Counted from the stretch's first letter, positions 8,576 to 17,803 are shown. The stretch: 64,000 nt of DNA from UTCHB3 sp964371075 (GCA_964371075.1 CAYJKN010000001.1:1116001-1180000), one strand, 5' to 3'. Notes: generated by a model not told the origin, from the letters alone. Made by a program: numbers and translations.

Positions 8576-9651
8576 AGCAGACTCATCTTCCGGCTAAGTT
8601 TAACACCATCGGTTTGAAGTTGATAAACATATACACCTGATGGAAGATTTGATGCATCAAATGAAACAGAATGTGTTCCTTGTGCGAGTTCTTCTGATAC
8701 CAATACGGCTACTTCTTTTCCAAGTAAATCATAAACTTTTAACGAAACAAATCCTGATTTTGGTAAAGAAAAGCTGATTTTGGTTTCAGGATTAAACGGA
8801 TTAGGGAAATTCTGTTGAAGTTCAAAGTCAACGGGATTACCTGCCTGGAAATTATCTTTAACATCTACAGGATAATCGGAAAGTTTCCATTTCCTTGCCT
8901 GATGAATTTCACTTGTATTCAGAGGTGATTTTTTAGAATAAACAAAAGCATTCAGGTCGATTTGAGTCGTTGACTGAACATTTGAAGAGACATAATAAAA
9001 TGTATCTATAACAGCAGAATCACCAACTGCCCAACCTGATTTGGACAGATCATTCCCAAGAGCACCATTTAACATTGCACGAACAACATGATCATGAACA
9101 TATTCATTACCGCCGGCGCATCCCGTTCCACTGCTTCCTGTCTGTGGTGAAACCAGTTTGTTTTCAGTAAGTATAAAATTGATAACAGGGATGTCTGGAA
9201 TTTCAGCAAGTGCTTTCACGGTAATCTTTACATGTATCTTGTTGCTGTCTCTCTCAAATCCAATCACTCCTTCAATACTGACTTTTGGAGGCGCAAATGA
9301 ACGATTATTCACCTGACCTGCCCAGGCAGACCTGCTCTGAGGACCTGTCAATCTGTCAACTATTCCTGTTGGATAACTTGAAAATCCCATTAAGGAAATG
9401 ATATTGTTTCCGGTAAAGGATCTGTAAGGGTCACTCGAATTTGAAGGTCCGTGATATGCCAAAAGTACAGTGTTTGGATTGTATAACATAATCACATCCC
9501 TGATGATTGTGTGTCCACAAGGACAATATTGACACCAGGTGCCTGTGCAGTATTCCAATACGGGGTTTCTAACAGCTTGTGCCTGAACAGAGTTACTAAA
9601 TAACCCGAAAGAACCCAACACAATTGACAACAAATAGAAATGCTTTTTCAT
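8569..9651 (-). CDS. secreted Omp28-like thioredoxin-fold protein with T9SS sorting domain
   Basis: A 360-residue protein with an N-terminal signal peptide (KKHFYLLSIVLGSFGLFSNSVQA). A redox-like motif follows at once, CTGTWCQYCPCGH, as in Omp28-type thioredoxin-fold proteins. The C-terminal 80 or so residues contain QNFPNPFNPETKISFSLP and end VYQLQTDGVKLSRKMSLLK, a type A sorting domain of the type IX secretion system. The protein should therefore be exported across the outer membrane and released or attached to the surface. The TAA stop lies inside an 8-bp tandem repeat. Confidence 0.85.
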   Translation of the reverse strand: MKKHFYLLSIVLGSFGLFSNSVQAQAVRNPVLEYCTGTWCQYCPCGHTIIRDVIMLYNPNTVLLAYHGPSNSSDPYRSFTGNNIISLMGFSSYPTGIVDRLTGPQSRSAWAGQVNNRSFAPPKVSIEGVIGFERDSNKIHVKITVKALAEIPDIPVINFILTENKLVSPQTGSSGTGCAGGNEYVHDHVVRAMLNGALGNDLSKSGWAVGDSAVIDTFYYVSSNVQSTTQIDLNAFVYSKKSPLNTSEIHQARKWKLSDYPVDVKDNFQAGNPVDFELQQNFPNPFNPETKISFSLPKSGFVSLKVYDLLGKEVAVLVSEELAQGTHSVSFDASNLPSGVYVYQLQTDGVKLSRKMSLLK

Positions 9652-9751
9652 ATAATAATTCAGTTAATAAATGATCATTAAAATACTTCTAATTCTAATA
9701 ATATCCAATAGGATGGGTGAAAATTCGATAAAATCATTTGGCTTTTTTTCA

Positions 9752-9759
9752 TAAATTTG
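9752..9759 (+). promoter_or_regulatory. possible Bacteroidota -7 element for the DinB-like gene
   Basis: TAAATTTG matches TAnnTTTG and lies about 31 bases before the ATG at 9791. No TTTG is present at the right distance upstream, so this is a half match only. Confidence 0.3.
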
Positions 9760-9790
9760 TTTTTGTTTTTAATAACTTCCGAGGTGTTCC

Positions 9791-10264
9791 ATGAAGATGC
9801 ATATTACACGATTAATCGAACACATGATCTGGGCTGACAATATCCACTGGAACATGTTGTATTCTGATAAAAAATATTTGCAGGACAAACAACTGTTCGA
9901 AAAGTTGTTCCATATCCATTTTGTGCAGTTTGCATTTTATAACATTTTGACCAAAACGCCAATGGAAAGAAAAAGGCCAACCGATTTTACTCCTGAATCT
10001 CTACAGGAACTGGCAACTTCAACAGGTAAAAAACTTCTTGATTTTGTTCAAAATCTTGAGGAATCAGCTTTGGAAGAAAAATTTAATATTCCTTGGTTCA
10101 GAGATGCGGTGGATGGGTTTCCTCTTTCCGACTGTTTAAATCAAGTGGCTATGCACTCCCATTACCACCGGGCACAAAATGCAACCCGATTCAGAGAACT
10201 TGGTGGAACACCACAAATGACCGATTTTATCTGGTGGGCATTTCAGAGTAAAAAAGAACAATAA
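9791..10264 (+). CDS. DinB/YfiT-like putative metalloenzyme
   Basis: A 157-residue four-helix-bundle protein of the DinB superfamily. Members hold a metal ion with a His triad; here the likely ligands are an N-terminal His (near residues 4-11) and the pair in MHSHYHRAQ near the C-terminal end. Some relatives are thiol-dependent transferases, but most are uncharacterised, so the reaction is not assigned. It is a single plus-strand gene between two minus-strand T9SS genes, started by a GAGGTG Shine-Dalgarno (CCGAGGTGTTCC before ATG). Confidence 0.78.
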   Translation: MKMHITRLIEHMIWADNIHWNMLYSDKKYLQDKQLFEKLFHIHFVQFAFYNILTKTPMERKRPTDFTPESLQELATSTGKKLLDFVQNLEESALEEKFNIPWFRDAVDGFPLSDCLNQVAMHSHYHRAQNATRFRELGGTPQMTDFIWWAFQSKKEQ

Positions 10265-10309
10265 CCGGCTAAATACCGGCTTTTAGTTAGTTGGGAATAT
10301 TATATAATA

Positions 10310-10345
10310 AAAAAAAGGTTGCACCATCTAAAATAGTGCAACCTT
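10310..10345 (-). terminator. intrinsic terminator after the CxxCH T9SS protein gene
   Basis: Perfect 10-bp stem AAGGTTGCAC (10315-10324) / GTGCAACCTT (10336-10345) with an 11-base loop. On the minus strand it is followed by a run of eight T. It lies between convergent genes and may also serve the plus strand, where the tail is not U-rich. Confidence 0.8.
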
Positions 10346-10393
10346 AAAAACCTTAATCTGACCAATGGAACTTGTCAGTACAATAAAAACTTT

Positions 10394-11056
10394 CTACTTA
10401 AGCAGATTCATTTTCTTTACTTCTACCTTGCCTGCCGCTTCAAGTTTATAAAAATAAACTCCACTTGCTGCTGAGACTGCTGTAAAATCCACTTCATAAC
10501 TCCCCGCTTCCTGATATTGATCAACAAGAGCAAATACCTTTTCACCCTGAACAGTGTAAACAGTGAGATTCACTGATCCTGCTGTTGGAACAGAGTATCT
10601 GATTTTTGTTGAAGGATTAAACGGATTTGGGTAATTGTGGGATAATGAAAACTCCTGCGGATTACCATTAAGATCTTTTATCGCGTTTGGTGCAGGTTTG
10701 CTGTTTGGGTCACCGGGATTGGTAACTACTGAGAAATCACCGGGATTTGGCTGACCAATTCTCCATGCACCTGTGGGATCCTGAAGTTCGGTTCCATTGC
10801 TGAATCCATCAGCATCACTGTCGAGGTTTGCAAGTGAAGAATTCCATGTAACATCATCATTTACGAGGTAGTTTGCCTGTACTTCGAGCCCAAACGGGTT
10901 TCTGGCGTCACCACCTGATGCAGACACATGACAAGTCGCACATGCAAATTTCGAACCATTTGGAACCTGTGTTACGCGCCAACTGCGTGAGCCAAGCTGG
11001 AATAATATGCCACCGGCTATTACAAAAACAACAATGAGGGTTAAAACATTTTTCAT
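10394..11056 (-). CDS. secreted protein with single CxxCH motif and T9SS sorting domain
   Basis: A 220-residue protein. A signal-anchor-like hydrophobic stretch (about residues 4-22) is followed by FACATCHVSASGG, a CxxCH haem c attachment motif. Next comes an Asp-rich loop LDSDADGFSNGTEL like a calcium-binding type-3 repeat. The C-terminal 80 residues contain HNYPNPFNPSTKIRYSVP and end KKMNLLK, a T9SS type A sorting domain. It may be a surface monohaem protein. A second haem ligand cannot be assigned, and the Cys pair could have another role. Confidence 0.75.
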   Translation of the reverse strand: MKNVLTLIVVFVIAGGILFQLGSRSWRVTQVPNGSKFACATCHVSASGGDARNPFGLEVQANYLVNDDVTWNSSLANLDSDADGFSNGTELQDPTGAWRIGQPNPGDFSVVTNPGDPNSKPAPNAIKDLNGNPQEFSLSHNYPNPFNPSTKIRYSVPTAGSVNLTVYTVQGEKVFALVDQYQEAGSYEVDFTAVSAASGVYFYKLEAAGKVEVKKMNLLK

Positions 11057-11117
11057 CTGAAACTCTTATTAAATTGAGTCTCAATATAATACTCCAGGAT
11101 TATTAAAACAAATACCC

Positions 11118-11163
11118 AAAAACAAAAAACGCTTCAATTTTAAGTTAAATTAAAATTGAAGCG
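11118..11163 (-). terminator. intrinsic terminator after the sigma/anti-sigma pair
   Basis: A 14-bp perfect stem, arms 11130-11143 and 11150-11163, with a 6-base loop. On the minus strand it is followed by a T-rich run (TTTTTTGTTTTTGGG). It closes the long minus-strand series that includes holA and the ECF sigma factor. Confidence 0.85.
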
Positions 11164-11206
11164 CTCCAGGTCACAAAAAAGTAAAAATTTTAAGGGTTAA
11201 TCTCCA

Positions 11207-11878
11207 TTATTTTTGGGTTGTGGTGTCACTTAATTTGTTTTTTAGACTGTCAACTTTCTTTTTGATCGAAGAAGCTGCATGCAGGGTTGAGGCAGTTGAG
11301 CTTTTGGCAAAAAGTTTTGTTTCAGACTTCATTGATTCTGCCACCGCACTGGCCATATCTTCCTTAGTGGGTGAAACAGCAGTTGCCGCCGGTTGATCTC
11401 TGAAGGCATCTCCCCCGTATCTTGAAACAACAGGAGGTGTGTCACTCTGTTTAAAGCCTCTATACGCCGGTTGTGCAGGCGGAGTATTGTTCTGCGCCAG
11501 TTGCTGTTGCTCTTTTTGCTCAAATTCAGGGCTGTTATCGCTTTTGTCATCGGCTTTTTTTCCGGCATCCCTGGCAACTGTCTGCTCCTGAACAGGCGTC
11601 TTTATGTCACCTCCGGGGATTTCACCCGGTTGATTAACAAGCATTACCACAGCGACGATAGCTACCACCCCAACCGCAATTGCAGAAGGTACAGGTTTAA
11701 AAAATGCAGCAATTTTTGCAAACAAACCCGGCTGAGCAGTGGTATATTTTTCAGAGTTAATTTTTCTCATCAGATCGGCTTCAAACCCCGGAGGGGCATC
11801 AACCTTTGGCATTTCCTTGAGGAGAGTTCTTAGCTCCTTAAATTGTTCTTCTTCGTTCAATAAATTGTTGGTCTCCAT
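11207..11878 (-). CDS. membrane-anchored protein, probable anti-sigma factor
   Basis: A 223-residue protein with an acidic N-terminal segment (residues 1-50), one transmembrane helix (about residues 66-84, AIAVGVVAIVAVVMLV) and a low-complexity Pro/Ala/Gln/Ser/Lys periplasmic part. It starts eight bases after the ECF sigma gene, the usual place and topology of a cognate anti-sigma factor. The zinc-binding HxxxCxxC motif of common anti-sigma domains is absent. The role therefore rests on context; it could also be a scaffold or unknown envelope protein. Confidence 0.6.
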   Translation of the reverse strand: METNNLLNEEEQFKELRTLLKEMPKVDAPPGFEADLMRKINSEKYTTAQPGLFAKIAAFFKPVPSAIAVGVVAIVAVVMLVNQPGEIPGGDIKTPVQEQTVARDAGKKADDKSDNSPEFEQKEQQQLAQNNTPPAQPAYRGFKQSDTPPVVSRYGGDAFRDQPAATAVSPTKEDMASAVAESMKSETKLFAKSSTASTLHAASSIKKKVDSLKNKLSDTTTQK

Positions 11879-11885
11879 GACAAAC

Positions 11886-12473
11886 TTAATCCTTAAAAAT
11901 ATCTCTTAATAACTCTTGTAACTGAGAACGACCGCGGTTAATTCTTGACTTCACTGTGCCAATCGAGATATCCATCATTTCTGCTATTTCTTCATAGGAG
12001 AATTCTTGTATATCTCTCAGAATAACCATTTCACGGTAAACCTCGGGCAGTTTAAGCAGAGCATCCTGGATCATTTTATTTTTGATCCCGGAGTCAACCA
12101 GTCTGTCGGGTAAAGGTCCACCATCAGGCAGTTCCATGGTTTCTTCATCATCTCCATAGGAGTTGATAGAAACCTGGTTTTTCCTTTTCCGTCTTTGTAA
12201 TTCCGTTTTTGCCAGATTTCCTGCGATGGTGTAGATCCAAGTGGAAAATTTTGCAAAGGTTTTGTAAGAATCTTTGTTCTTGTAAACCTTTATAAAAGTC
12301 TCCTGAACTACATCCGCCGTTGAATCCCGGTCGCCGAGGAAACGAAAAACATAGTTGAACAACGGGTTTTTATACCGTTGCATCAGTACTTCGAATGTCT
12401 CCGTATTTTCGGTTTTTTGGAATTCGAGAATTAACTCTTCATCAGTTAAATCTCTTAACCTTTTGTCGCTCAA
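11886..12473 (-). CDS. ECF-type RNA polymerase sigma factor
   Basis: At 195 residues it has region 2 (NYVFRFLGDRDSTADVVQETFIKVYKN, DNA melting and core binding) and region 4 (LPEVYREMVILRDIQEFSYEEIAEMMDISIGTVKSRINRGR, a helix-turn-helix that reads the -35 element), with no region 3. This is the extracytoplasmic-function class, usually released by an envelope stress signal. The next gene is a single-pass membrane protein likely to hold it inactive. The target genes cannot be read from the sequence. Confidence 0.92.
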   Translation of the reverse strand: MSDKRLRDLTDEELILEFQKTENTETFEVLMQRYKNPLFNYVFRFLGDRDSTADVVQETFIKVYKNKDSYKTFAKFSTWIYTIAGNLAKTELQRRKRKNQVSINSYGDDEETMELPDGGPLPDRLVDSGIKNKMIQDALLKLPEVYREMVILRDIQEFSYEEIAEMMDISIGTVKSRINRGRSQLQELLRDIFKD

Positions 12474-12535
12474 TGTTTATTATACTCAACTTGTTAGGTA
12501 AATGTTTCAGAGGAGAAATTTAGAATATTTGAGTG

Positions 12536-13573
12536 TTAAGATAAAGATTTTTGAATTAAAATCTCGTTAAGACAGGTGAACATAACAGTTTTTTCGTCGG
12601 TATCGCTACTCTTTAAGGCAATATCTGCCCTAAGCAGGGCAGCATAAACAAGACTGAGCTCTTTAAAGCTGTATTTATGGAGTGCGGGTTTTAATTTGTC
12701 AATCTGCCATTTTTGAATTCCGGCTGCGGCAGCAGCTTCAAAATCATTTTTCCCCGATGAAACCGACTCTCTCATACTTAAGAGAATAGCAAATTGCCTG
12801 TTCAAATGGAAGAGAATCAAAAGAGCAGGCTCACCCTGATTCATTACTTTTGCAAGAAGTCTTAACGAACCCGGTTTGTCCTTTGCCAATACCTTGTCAA
12901 TCAGATCAAAGATGGTAAACTGTTTTGTCGGGGCTACAGATTTCCTGATCATATCTGAGGTGATTTCATTATTTTCACCTGCAAACTCTATCAGTTTTTC
13001 AACCTGCATTTCAATCATTAACTTATCATCACCTGTTAACCCAACCACAAGCTCTGCGTCTCGCTTGTCGAGTCTCTTGCCTGCATTTTTAGCAACCAGC
13101 TCAACCCAGTCAACAAGATCATCAAAGGTTGGAGTGCGGGCCACAAATGCATAGTTAAGCTCGGCTATCGTCTTGTAAGGCTCCCTGTCGGGGAAATTTA
13201 CATCGTCATAGAGGATTACAAGTGTTGTGTGAGGGGAAGGATTTTTGAAATATCCGATTAAATGTTGATTATATTTTCTTCCGTCAAACTTCAGATTGTT
13301 AAAATTTTTAACAATAGCAAGTCTTCTATCTCCGGCAAGAGGAAATGACTGGCAAAAATCGAGGATATCATCAATGGTTGTGGATGATCCCTGGAACATT
13401 TGGAAGTCGTAGTCAAAAGGGATCTCAGGCTCCAGATATTTCTGGATCGCCTGAGTCCTTTTCTCAATTTCATAGCTGTCTTTGCCGTAAAAAAAATAAA
13501 CGGGCTTTAGTTTCTTCCCTCTAATATCCTGTGATATAAGGGAAATTAACGGTGCCTGAAATTTTTTACTCAA
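12536..13573 (-). CDS. holA: DNA polymerase III subunit delta
   Basis: A 345-residue clamp-loader subunit that opens the beta sliding clamp. The N-terminal LKPVYFFYGKDSYEIEKR motif, the LTGDDKLMIEMQVEKLIEF segment and the C-terminal collar domain (QIDKLKPALHKYSFKEL) are typical of bacterial delta. It overlaps the downstream cyclophilin-region neighbour by eight bases, so it is part of the same transcript. Confidence 0.9.
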   Translation of the reverse strand: MSKKFQAPLISLISQDIRGKKLKPVYFFYGKDSYEIEKRTQAIQKYLEPEIPFDYDFQMFQGSSTTIDDILDFCQSFPLAGDRRLAIVKNFNNLKFDGRKYNQHLIGYFKNPSPHTTLVILYDDVNFPDREPYKTIAELNYAFVARTPTFDDLVDWVELVAKNAGKRLDKRDAELVVGLTGDDKLMIEMQVEKLIEFAGENNEITSDMIRKSVAPTKQFTIFDLIDKVLAKDKPGSLRLLAKVMNQGEPALLILFHLNRQFAILLSMRESVSSGKNDFEAAAAAGIQKWQIDKLKPALHKYSFKELSLVYAALLRADIALKSSDTDEKTVMFTCLNEILIQKSLS

Positions 13574-14045
13574 CTACCGTAACCGAGTTGATAACAACAT
13601 CAACCACAGGGCGGTCGAATGGTTTTAATGTCTGAGTTTTTCCGATCGCTTCAACGACATCCATCCCTGAAGTAACTTCACCAAAAACGGTGTGTTTACC
13701 ATCAAGCCATGGAGTTGGAATCAATGTGATGAAAAACTGGCTGCCATTGGTTCCCGGTCCGGCATTTGCCATCGAAAGGATACCTTTGCTGCTGTGTTTA
13801 AGGTCTTTAACGATTTCGTCAGCAAATGGTTTTCCCCAGATGCTCTCGCCGCCTCTTCCTGTTCCGGTAGGGTCGCCCCCCTGAATCATGAAGTCAGCTA
13901 TCACTCTGTGGAAAATTATTCCATTATAATAACCTTTTTTTGCAAGACCTGTAAAATTTTCAACTGTTTTTGGTGTTTTGTCCGCAAAAAGCTCAATTTC
14001 AAAAGAGCCCATCGTGGTATCAACTTTTGCTGTTACTTTACTCAT
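13566..14045 (-). CDS. cyclophilin-type peptidyl-prolyl isomerase (cytoplasmic)
   Basis: A 159-residue single-domain cyclophilin without a signal peptide. The active-site segments are FHRVIADFMIQGGDPTGTGRGG and NGSQFFITLIPTPWLDGKHTVFGEV. It catalyses cis-trans isomerisation at proline bonds during folding. Its ATG overlaps the stop of the upstream lipoprotein cyclophilin by four bases, so the two paralogues are a coupled pair, one inside the cell and one outside the inner membrane. Confidence 0.93.
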   Translation of the reverse strand: MSKVTAKVDTTMGSFEIELFADKTPKTVENFTGLAKKGYYNGIIFHRVIADFMIQGGDPTGTGRGGESIWGKPFADEIVKDLKHSSKGILSMANAGPGTNGSQFFITLIPTPWLDGKHTVFGEVTSGMDVVEAIGKTQTLKPFDRPVVDVVINSVTVVE

Positions 14046-14632
14046 TTTTTCTTCCTTTTTTCAATTTTGATATTCTCAATTATAACAGGATCAACCGGTT
14101 TGTCCTGAGCTCCTTTTTTGACAACACTGATTTTGTTGACAACATCCATACCCTTTATAACCTCACCAAAGATGGTGTGTTTATAATTTAACCATTCGGT
14201 TTTTGCAGTGGTTATAAAAAATTGTGAAGTGTTTGTACTTGGTCCTCTGTTTGCCATTGCGAGAAGTCCCACCCTGTCAAAAGTTAAACCCATTACGAGT
14301 TCATCTTCAAAATCACGACCATAAATTGATCTTCCACCCATCCCGGTTCCCGTGGAGTCACCTCCCTGGATCATAAAATTTTCGATGACACGGTGGAAAA
14401 TAATTCCGTTGTAATATCCCTGTTCACTTAGTGTAACAAAATTTTCAACAGTTTTTGGTGTCTCTTTAGGATAAAGTTGAATCTCAATGACTCCCATGTT
14501 GGTTTTCATAACTGCAACCGTAAGGGTATCGTAGTTAAAAACCGGTCTGTCAGTGGCAGTATTATCCTTTTTCTGAGCGCAACCTGTGAAACTCAAAATT
14601 GCAAAAAGTGTTATTACAAAAAATTTATTCAT
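14042..14632 (-). CDS. cyclophilin-type peptidyl-prolyl isomerase (lipoprotein)
   Basis: A 196-residue cyclophilin with a lipoprotein signal sequence, FFVITLFAILSFTGC, where Cys18 would be lipidated. The body carries FHRVIENFMIQGGDSTGTGMGG and NTSQFFITTAKTEWLNYKHTIFGEV. It should act in the periplasm on exported proteins. It precedes and is coupled to the cytoplasmic paralogue, which suggests an old tandem duplication. Confidence 0.92.
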   Translation of the reverse strand: MNKFFVITLFAILSFTGCAQKKDNTATDRPVFNYDTLTVAVMKTNMGVIEIQLYPKETPKTVENFVTLSEQGYYNGIIFHRVIENFMIQGGDSTGTGMGGRSIYGRDFEDELVMGLTFDRVGLLAMANRGPSTNTSQFFITTAKTEWLNYKHTIFGEVIKGMDVVNKISVVKKGAQDKPVDPVIIENIKIEKRKKK

Positions 14633-14643
14633 TCATTTCTCCG

Positions 14644-15492
14644 TTATGGTGTTATTTGATTTGAAAACAAAAGTGCCAGGATAATGATTCCCGCTGCAAT
14701 TCTATAAACAATAAAAAGTGTTGTAGAGTTTTTTCTCAGGAATTTTAGAAGGAAATCGATGGCAAGATATCCACTTATTCCCGAAACAATGGTTGCCACC
14801 AATATTGTCACAAGATGTTCATTTGAAAGGAACTCGAGACCTTCTTTAAGTTGTAAAATTCCACTTGCAAAAATTGCGGGAATACTTAAAAGAAATGAGA
14901 ACCTGGCTGCTGCTTCCCGGTTTAACCCCATGAATAAACCGCCTGTTATGGTTGTGCCAGAACGGGATGAACCTGGGATAAGAGCAAATGCCTGGGCGAT
15001 CCCCACAACTATCGCTTCTTTTATCCCAACATCCTCAATTTTTTTGTTAAATTTTGCCGTTTTTTCAGCTATAAAAAGAATTATTGCAAGAACAATAAGT
15101 GAAGTGGCAATTACAAAAAGGTTTTTTGTGAGCGCACCCTCAATTAAATCCTTAAACCCCAATCCTATAATCACAACAGGGATTGTACCGATAATTATCA
15201 GCCACCCCAGACGGGAATTAAGTGATTGTTGTTTAAAACTCTTCCGTTGGGTAAGATTATCCCTGAAGAATTCGAGAACTATATTATAAATATCTTTTGC
15301 AAAATATATAAGGATTGATGCAAGTGTCCCAAGCTGAATAATGGCAATTATTGCTGTCCACTCCTCAGGTCTGTCTGCATTAATCAGCCCCATCATTTTT
15401 CCGGCAATTGTAAGGTGGGCTGTGCTGCTGATGGGTAAAAATTCCGTTATACCCTGGACCAGGCCAAGGATTATAGCTTCAATTATCGACAT
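14644..15492 (-). CDS. uppP: undecaprenyl-diphosphatase
   Basis: A polytopic membrane enzyme of 282 residues that recycles undecaprenyl pyrophosphate to the monophosphate carrier for cell-wall and polysaccharide synthesis. The two conserved motifs are present: GITEFLPISSTAHL near the N-terminus and the phosphate-binding PGSSRSGTTI in the middle. Several hydrophobic helices fill the rest. The gene lies 11 bases upstream of the lipoprotein cyclophilin. Confidence 0.95.
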   Translation of the reverse strand: MSIIEAIILGLVQGITEFLPISSTAHLTIAGKMMGLINADRPEEWTAIIAIIQLGTLASILIYFAKDIYNIVLEFFRDNLTQRKSFKQQSLNSRLGWLIIIGTIPVVIIGLGFKDLIEGALTKNLFVIATSLIVLAIILFIAEKTAKFNKKIEDVGIKEAIVVGIAQAFALIPGSSRSGTTITGGLFMGLNREAAARFSFLLSIPAIFASGILQLKEGLEFLSNEHLVTILVATIVSGISGYLAIDFLLKFLRKNSTTLFIVYRIAAGIIILALLFSNQITP

Positions 15493-15500
15493 TTAATTCC

Positions 15501-16166
15501 TTAAAAATTTACAGAAATTCCTAATTTAATTCCAACTGAAAGAGAGGTTACCGAAAGGTCACTTCCACGATGCCTCAACCCAACACCGTCTTTATTGGTG
15601 GGTTTACCACCTGCATCATATCTGGCATCTGCACTGATATAGGCAAAAACTGATTTTGAAAGAGCTGTTGAACCTGAAGCTTTTGCAACAATTCCAAATC
15701 CCGTTGAACTGTAATCAGTGCCGGTGTTCACAAAAGGTTTTATTTCGTTTATCATCACAAACCGGGGTCCAATTCCACCACCAAACTTAAAATTATAACC
15801 GTTTCCTTCAACCATCTGATAAAACATCACCGAAGGTGAGATAAATTTATAACTCATCTCATATTTTCCGTTTAAAGTTACATTGGTGTAAGAATTAAAG
15901 GTGTAGGCACCTTCTACGGCGAGTTGAAGATTTTGTCCAATCTTGTGGCCAACTTCTCCCGCAAATTCAATCATCGAATTAAAATCGGGCATCTGGCCTC
16001 CACCATAAGCAAAATTCTCATTGATGTAATCACGAAGATCAGGGGTGCTCGAGACATTTATCCCCATGCTCACCCGTGCCTCCCATTGAGAATATCCCGT
16101 TCCTGTTAAGAACAATACGATAATAAAAATATAAAACGGTGAATTGTTAATCTTCTTCAATGTCAA
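15501..16166 (-). CDS. outer-membrane beta-barrel-like protein, unknown role
   Basis: A 221-residue protein with a signal peptide (about residues 9-26, FYIFIIVLFLTGTGYSQ) and alternating amphipathic segments rich in Gly, Tyr and Phe. It ends SLSVGIKLGISVNF with a terminal Phe, as outer-membrane barrels do. No family is recognised. Its start overlaps the preceding flippase-like gene by 20 bases, so both are expressed together with the LolA-like protein, an envelope-assembly context. Confidence 0.65.
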   Translation of the reverse strand: MTLKKINNSPFYIFIIVLFLTGTGYSQWEARVSMGINVSSTPDLRDYINENFAYGGGQMPDFNSMIEFAGEVGHKIGQNLQLAVEGAYTFNSYTNVTLNGKYEMSYKFISPSVMFYQMVEGNGYNFKFGGGIGPRFVMINEIKPFVNTGTDYSSTGFGIVAKASGSTALSKSVFAYISADARYDAGGKPTNKDGVGLRHRGSDLSVTSLSVGIKLGISVNF

Positions 16167-17202
16167 TTATATCCTCTGTGTGAACTCCGGGGAGTTTTAT
16201 TTTGAAATAAACCAGAAACCCCAATGCTGCAAAAAGATGGAGTAAATAAGTTACTCCGTGGAGAAATGTCGCAAATGCCAGCCCAAATTCTGCGGGACAT
16301 TTGTATAACATCAACATTGCAGATTTGGTTATAGTGTGATAACTGCCAATTCCACCAGGTGTTGGGATCATCACACCGATCGAACTGATGCTCATAATAA
16401 TCCAGGCTGCTGAAACACCAAGATTGTAGGTCTCATGAATGCCCAGGGCATGAAATCCCGCCCAACTTGTAGCGGCGTATCCCAGCATGATCAACACGCT
16501 GTAAACAACGGTCAAAATGTAATTTTTTGTCGTTTTAAGTGTGGAAAAACCGTCGATCATTTTATGGAAAAGTTCTTCAAGTCTTTTAGCTGTTTTGGGT
16601 GAAAACCGGGTTACAAGAGAAGTTGCAAGATTGGAAAATTTTTCTTTGTACTTTATAAGAAGTACAACAAAAACAATCAACGCAATAAAAAGGATAGTAC
16701 CAAGTTGTATTGTAAGTTTTAACCAACTCAACTCACCCGAATAAATATCTCCATCATATATCCACCCACTAAGAATGACTGCAAAAGCGAACACCAAAAG
16801 ATCGATTATTCGCTCAACTACCACCGTTCCGAGGATCGAAGTTTTTGATAAATTCTCCGATTTACCAACTGCTACTGCACGGGCTACCTCGCCAAGTCGG
16901 GGAATTAGATTGTTAAATCCATAACCTATTAAAACTGCGCCAAAAAGATTTATCGTCTTAACATCAGGTTTCATCGATTCCATAATTGCTTTCCAACGAA
17001 GAGCGCGGAACCAATGAGCCAACATCTGGAATACAATAAGTGTGACTATCCAAAAAGGTGATGCATTCTTTATATGATCCCATAACTGCTTTGTGTCAAC
17101 ACCGGCGAAAGCATAATATAGAAAAAGAGCTGCAAGCCCTAATGATAAAATGTAAACAAAAATATCCCGGGGGGAGAAAAATTTTTTCTTAACGGAGGTC
17201 AA
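16147..17202 (-). CDS. lysylphosphatidylglycerol-synthase-type membrane protein (flippase-like)
   Basis: A 351-residue polytopic protein of the UPF0104/LPG synthetase transmembrane family. The signature LFGAVLIGYGFNNLIPRLGEVARA and the later IPTPGGIGSYHTI motif are clear, with about eight hydrophobic helices. Relatives form the lipid-flipping part of MprF or stand alone with uncertain roles. No aminoacyl-transferase domain is attached. It overlaps the LolA-like gene by 14 bases and the outer-membrane protein gene by 20. Confidence 0.85.
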   Translation of the reverse strand: MTSVKKKFFSPRDIFVYILSLGLAALFLYYAFAGVDTKQLWDHIKNASPFWIVTLIVFQMLAHWFRALRWKAIMESMKPDVKTINLFGAVLIGYGFNNLIPRLGEVARAVAVGKSENLSKTSILGTVVVERIIDLLVFAFAVILSGWIYDGDIYSGELSWLKLTIQLGTILFIALIVFVVLLIKYKEKFSNLATSLVTRFSPKTAKRLEELFHKMIDGFSTLKTTKNYILTVVYSVLIMLGYAATSWAGFHALGIHETYNLGVSAAWIIMSISSIGVMIPTPGGIGSYHTITKSAMLMLYKCPAEFGLAFATFLHGVTYLLHLFAALGFLVYFKIKLPGVHTEDIIDIEED

Positions 17203-17782
17203 CTACTTTATAATCCCCCGTTGGTTTATAAGAGAATTCTGTATCAGGAAGATTTTTGTTTAAAGTGTAACCTGAAAAATCAATCTTCATTATATTTTTT
17301 GCATTGTCTTCAATTTTAATCGATGAAATAAGATCCTGGGCATCTTTGGTTATCTCAACCGATTTAAAACCCAACATCTTCCCTTTTTTTGGGGTCATAA
17401 CAACTTTGTCTTTATGCGACTCAACTATATCACAATCACCGGGAACCACATTAATCAGATGATTTACACTAAGAATCGAAACCGACTTTTTGTCAAATTT
17501 TGATATAATTACTTTTTTCTGTTTTTTATCGATATTCCAGTTGGTCACTCCATCGCTTACTATCATGTTGTTTCCAAATGAAAGCCTCACTTTTTCGACC
17601 TTTTTGTAGGAAAAAGTACCTGTTACGATGAGTTTACTGCCACTATACTGAGAGTATGTTGCAGAGATATCTGTAAGACTGTTGAATTTCTTCTGAATTG
17701 ATTTAATTACCTGGCCCTGGGTAGTTACTGCACCCGGGAAAACCAGGATAAATGTAAGGACAAAAGTTAATAGCGTTTTCAT
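17189..17782 (-). CDS. LolA-like outer-membrane lipoprotein carrier
   Basis: A 197-residue periplasmic protein with a cleavable signal (KTLLTFVLTFILVFPGAVTTQG). The mature part begins IKSIQKKFNSLTDISATYSQ and continues in short beta strands such as VTGTFSYKKVEKVRLSF, the half-barrel pattern of LolA, which ferries lipoproteins to the outer membrane. Similarity is to the distant Bacteroidota form, so the gene name is left off. It lies between ftsK and the flippase-like gene. Confidence 0.75.
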   Translation of the reverse strand: MKTLLTFVLTFILVFPGAVTTQGQVIKSIQKKFNSLTDISATYSQYSGSKLIVTGTFSYKKVEKVRLSFGNNMIVSDGVTNWNIDKKQKKVIISKFDKKSVSILSVNHLINVVPGDCDIVESHKDKVVMTPKKGKMLGFKSVEITKDAQDLISSIKIEDNAKNIMKIDFSGYTLNKNLPDTEFSYKPTGDYKVVDLR

Positions 17783-17803
17783 AAATTCCTCTTTTATCTG
17801 ATA

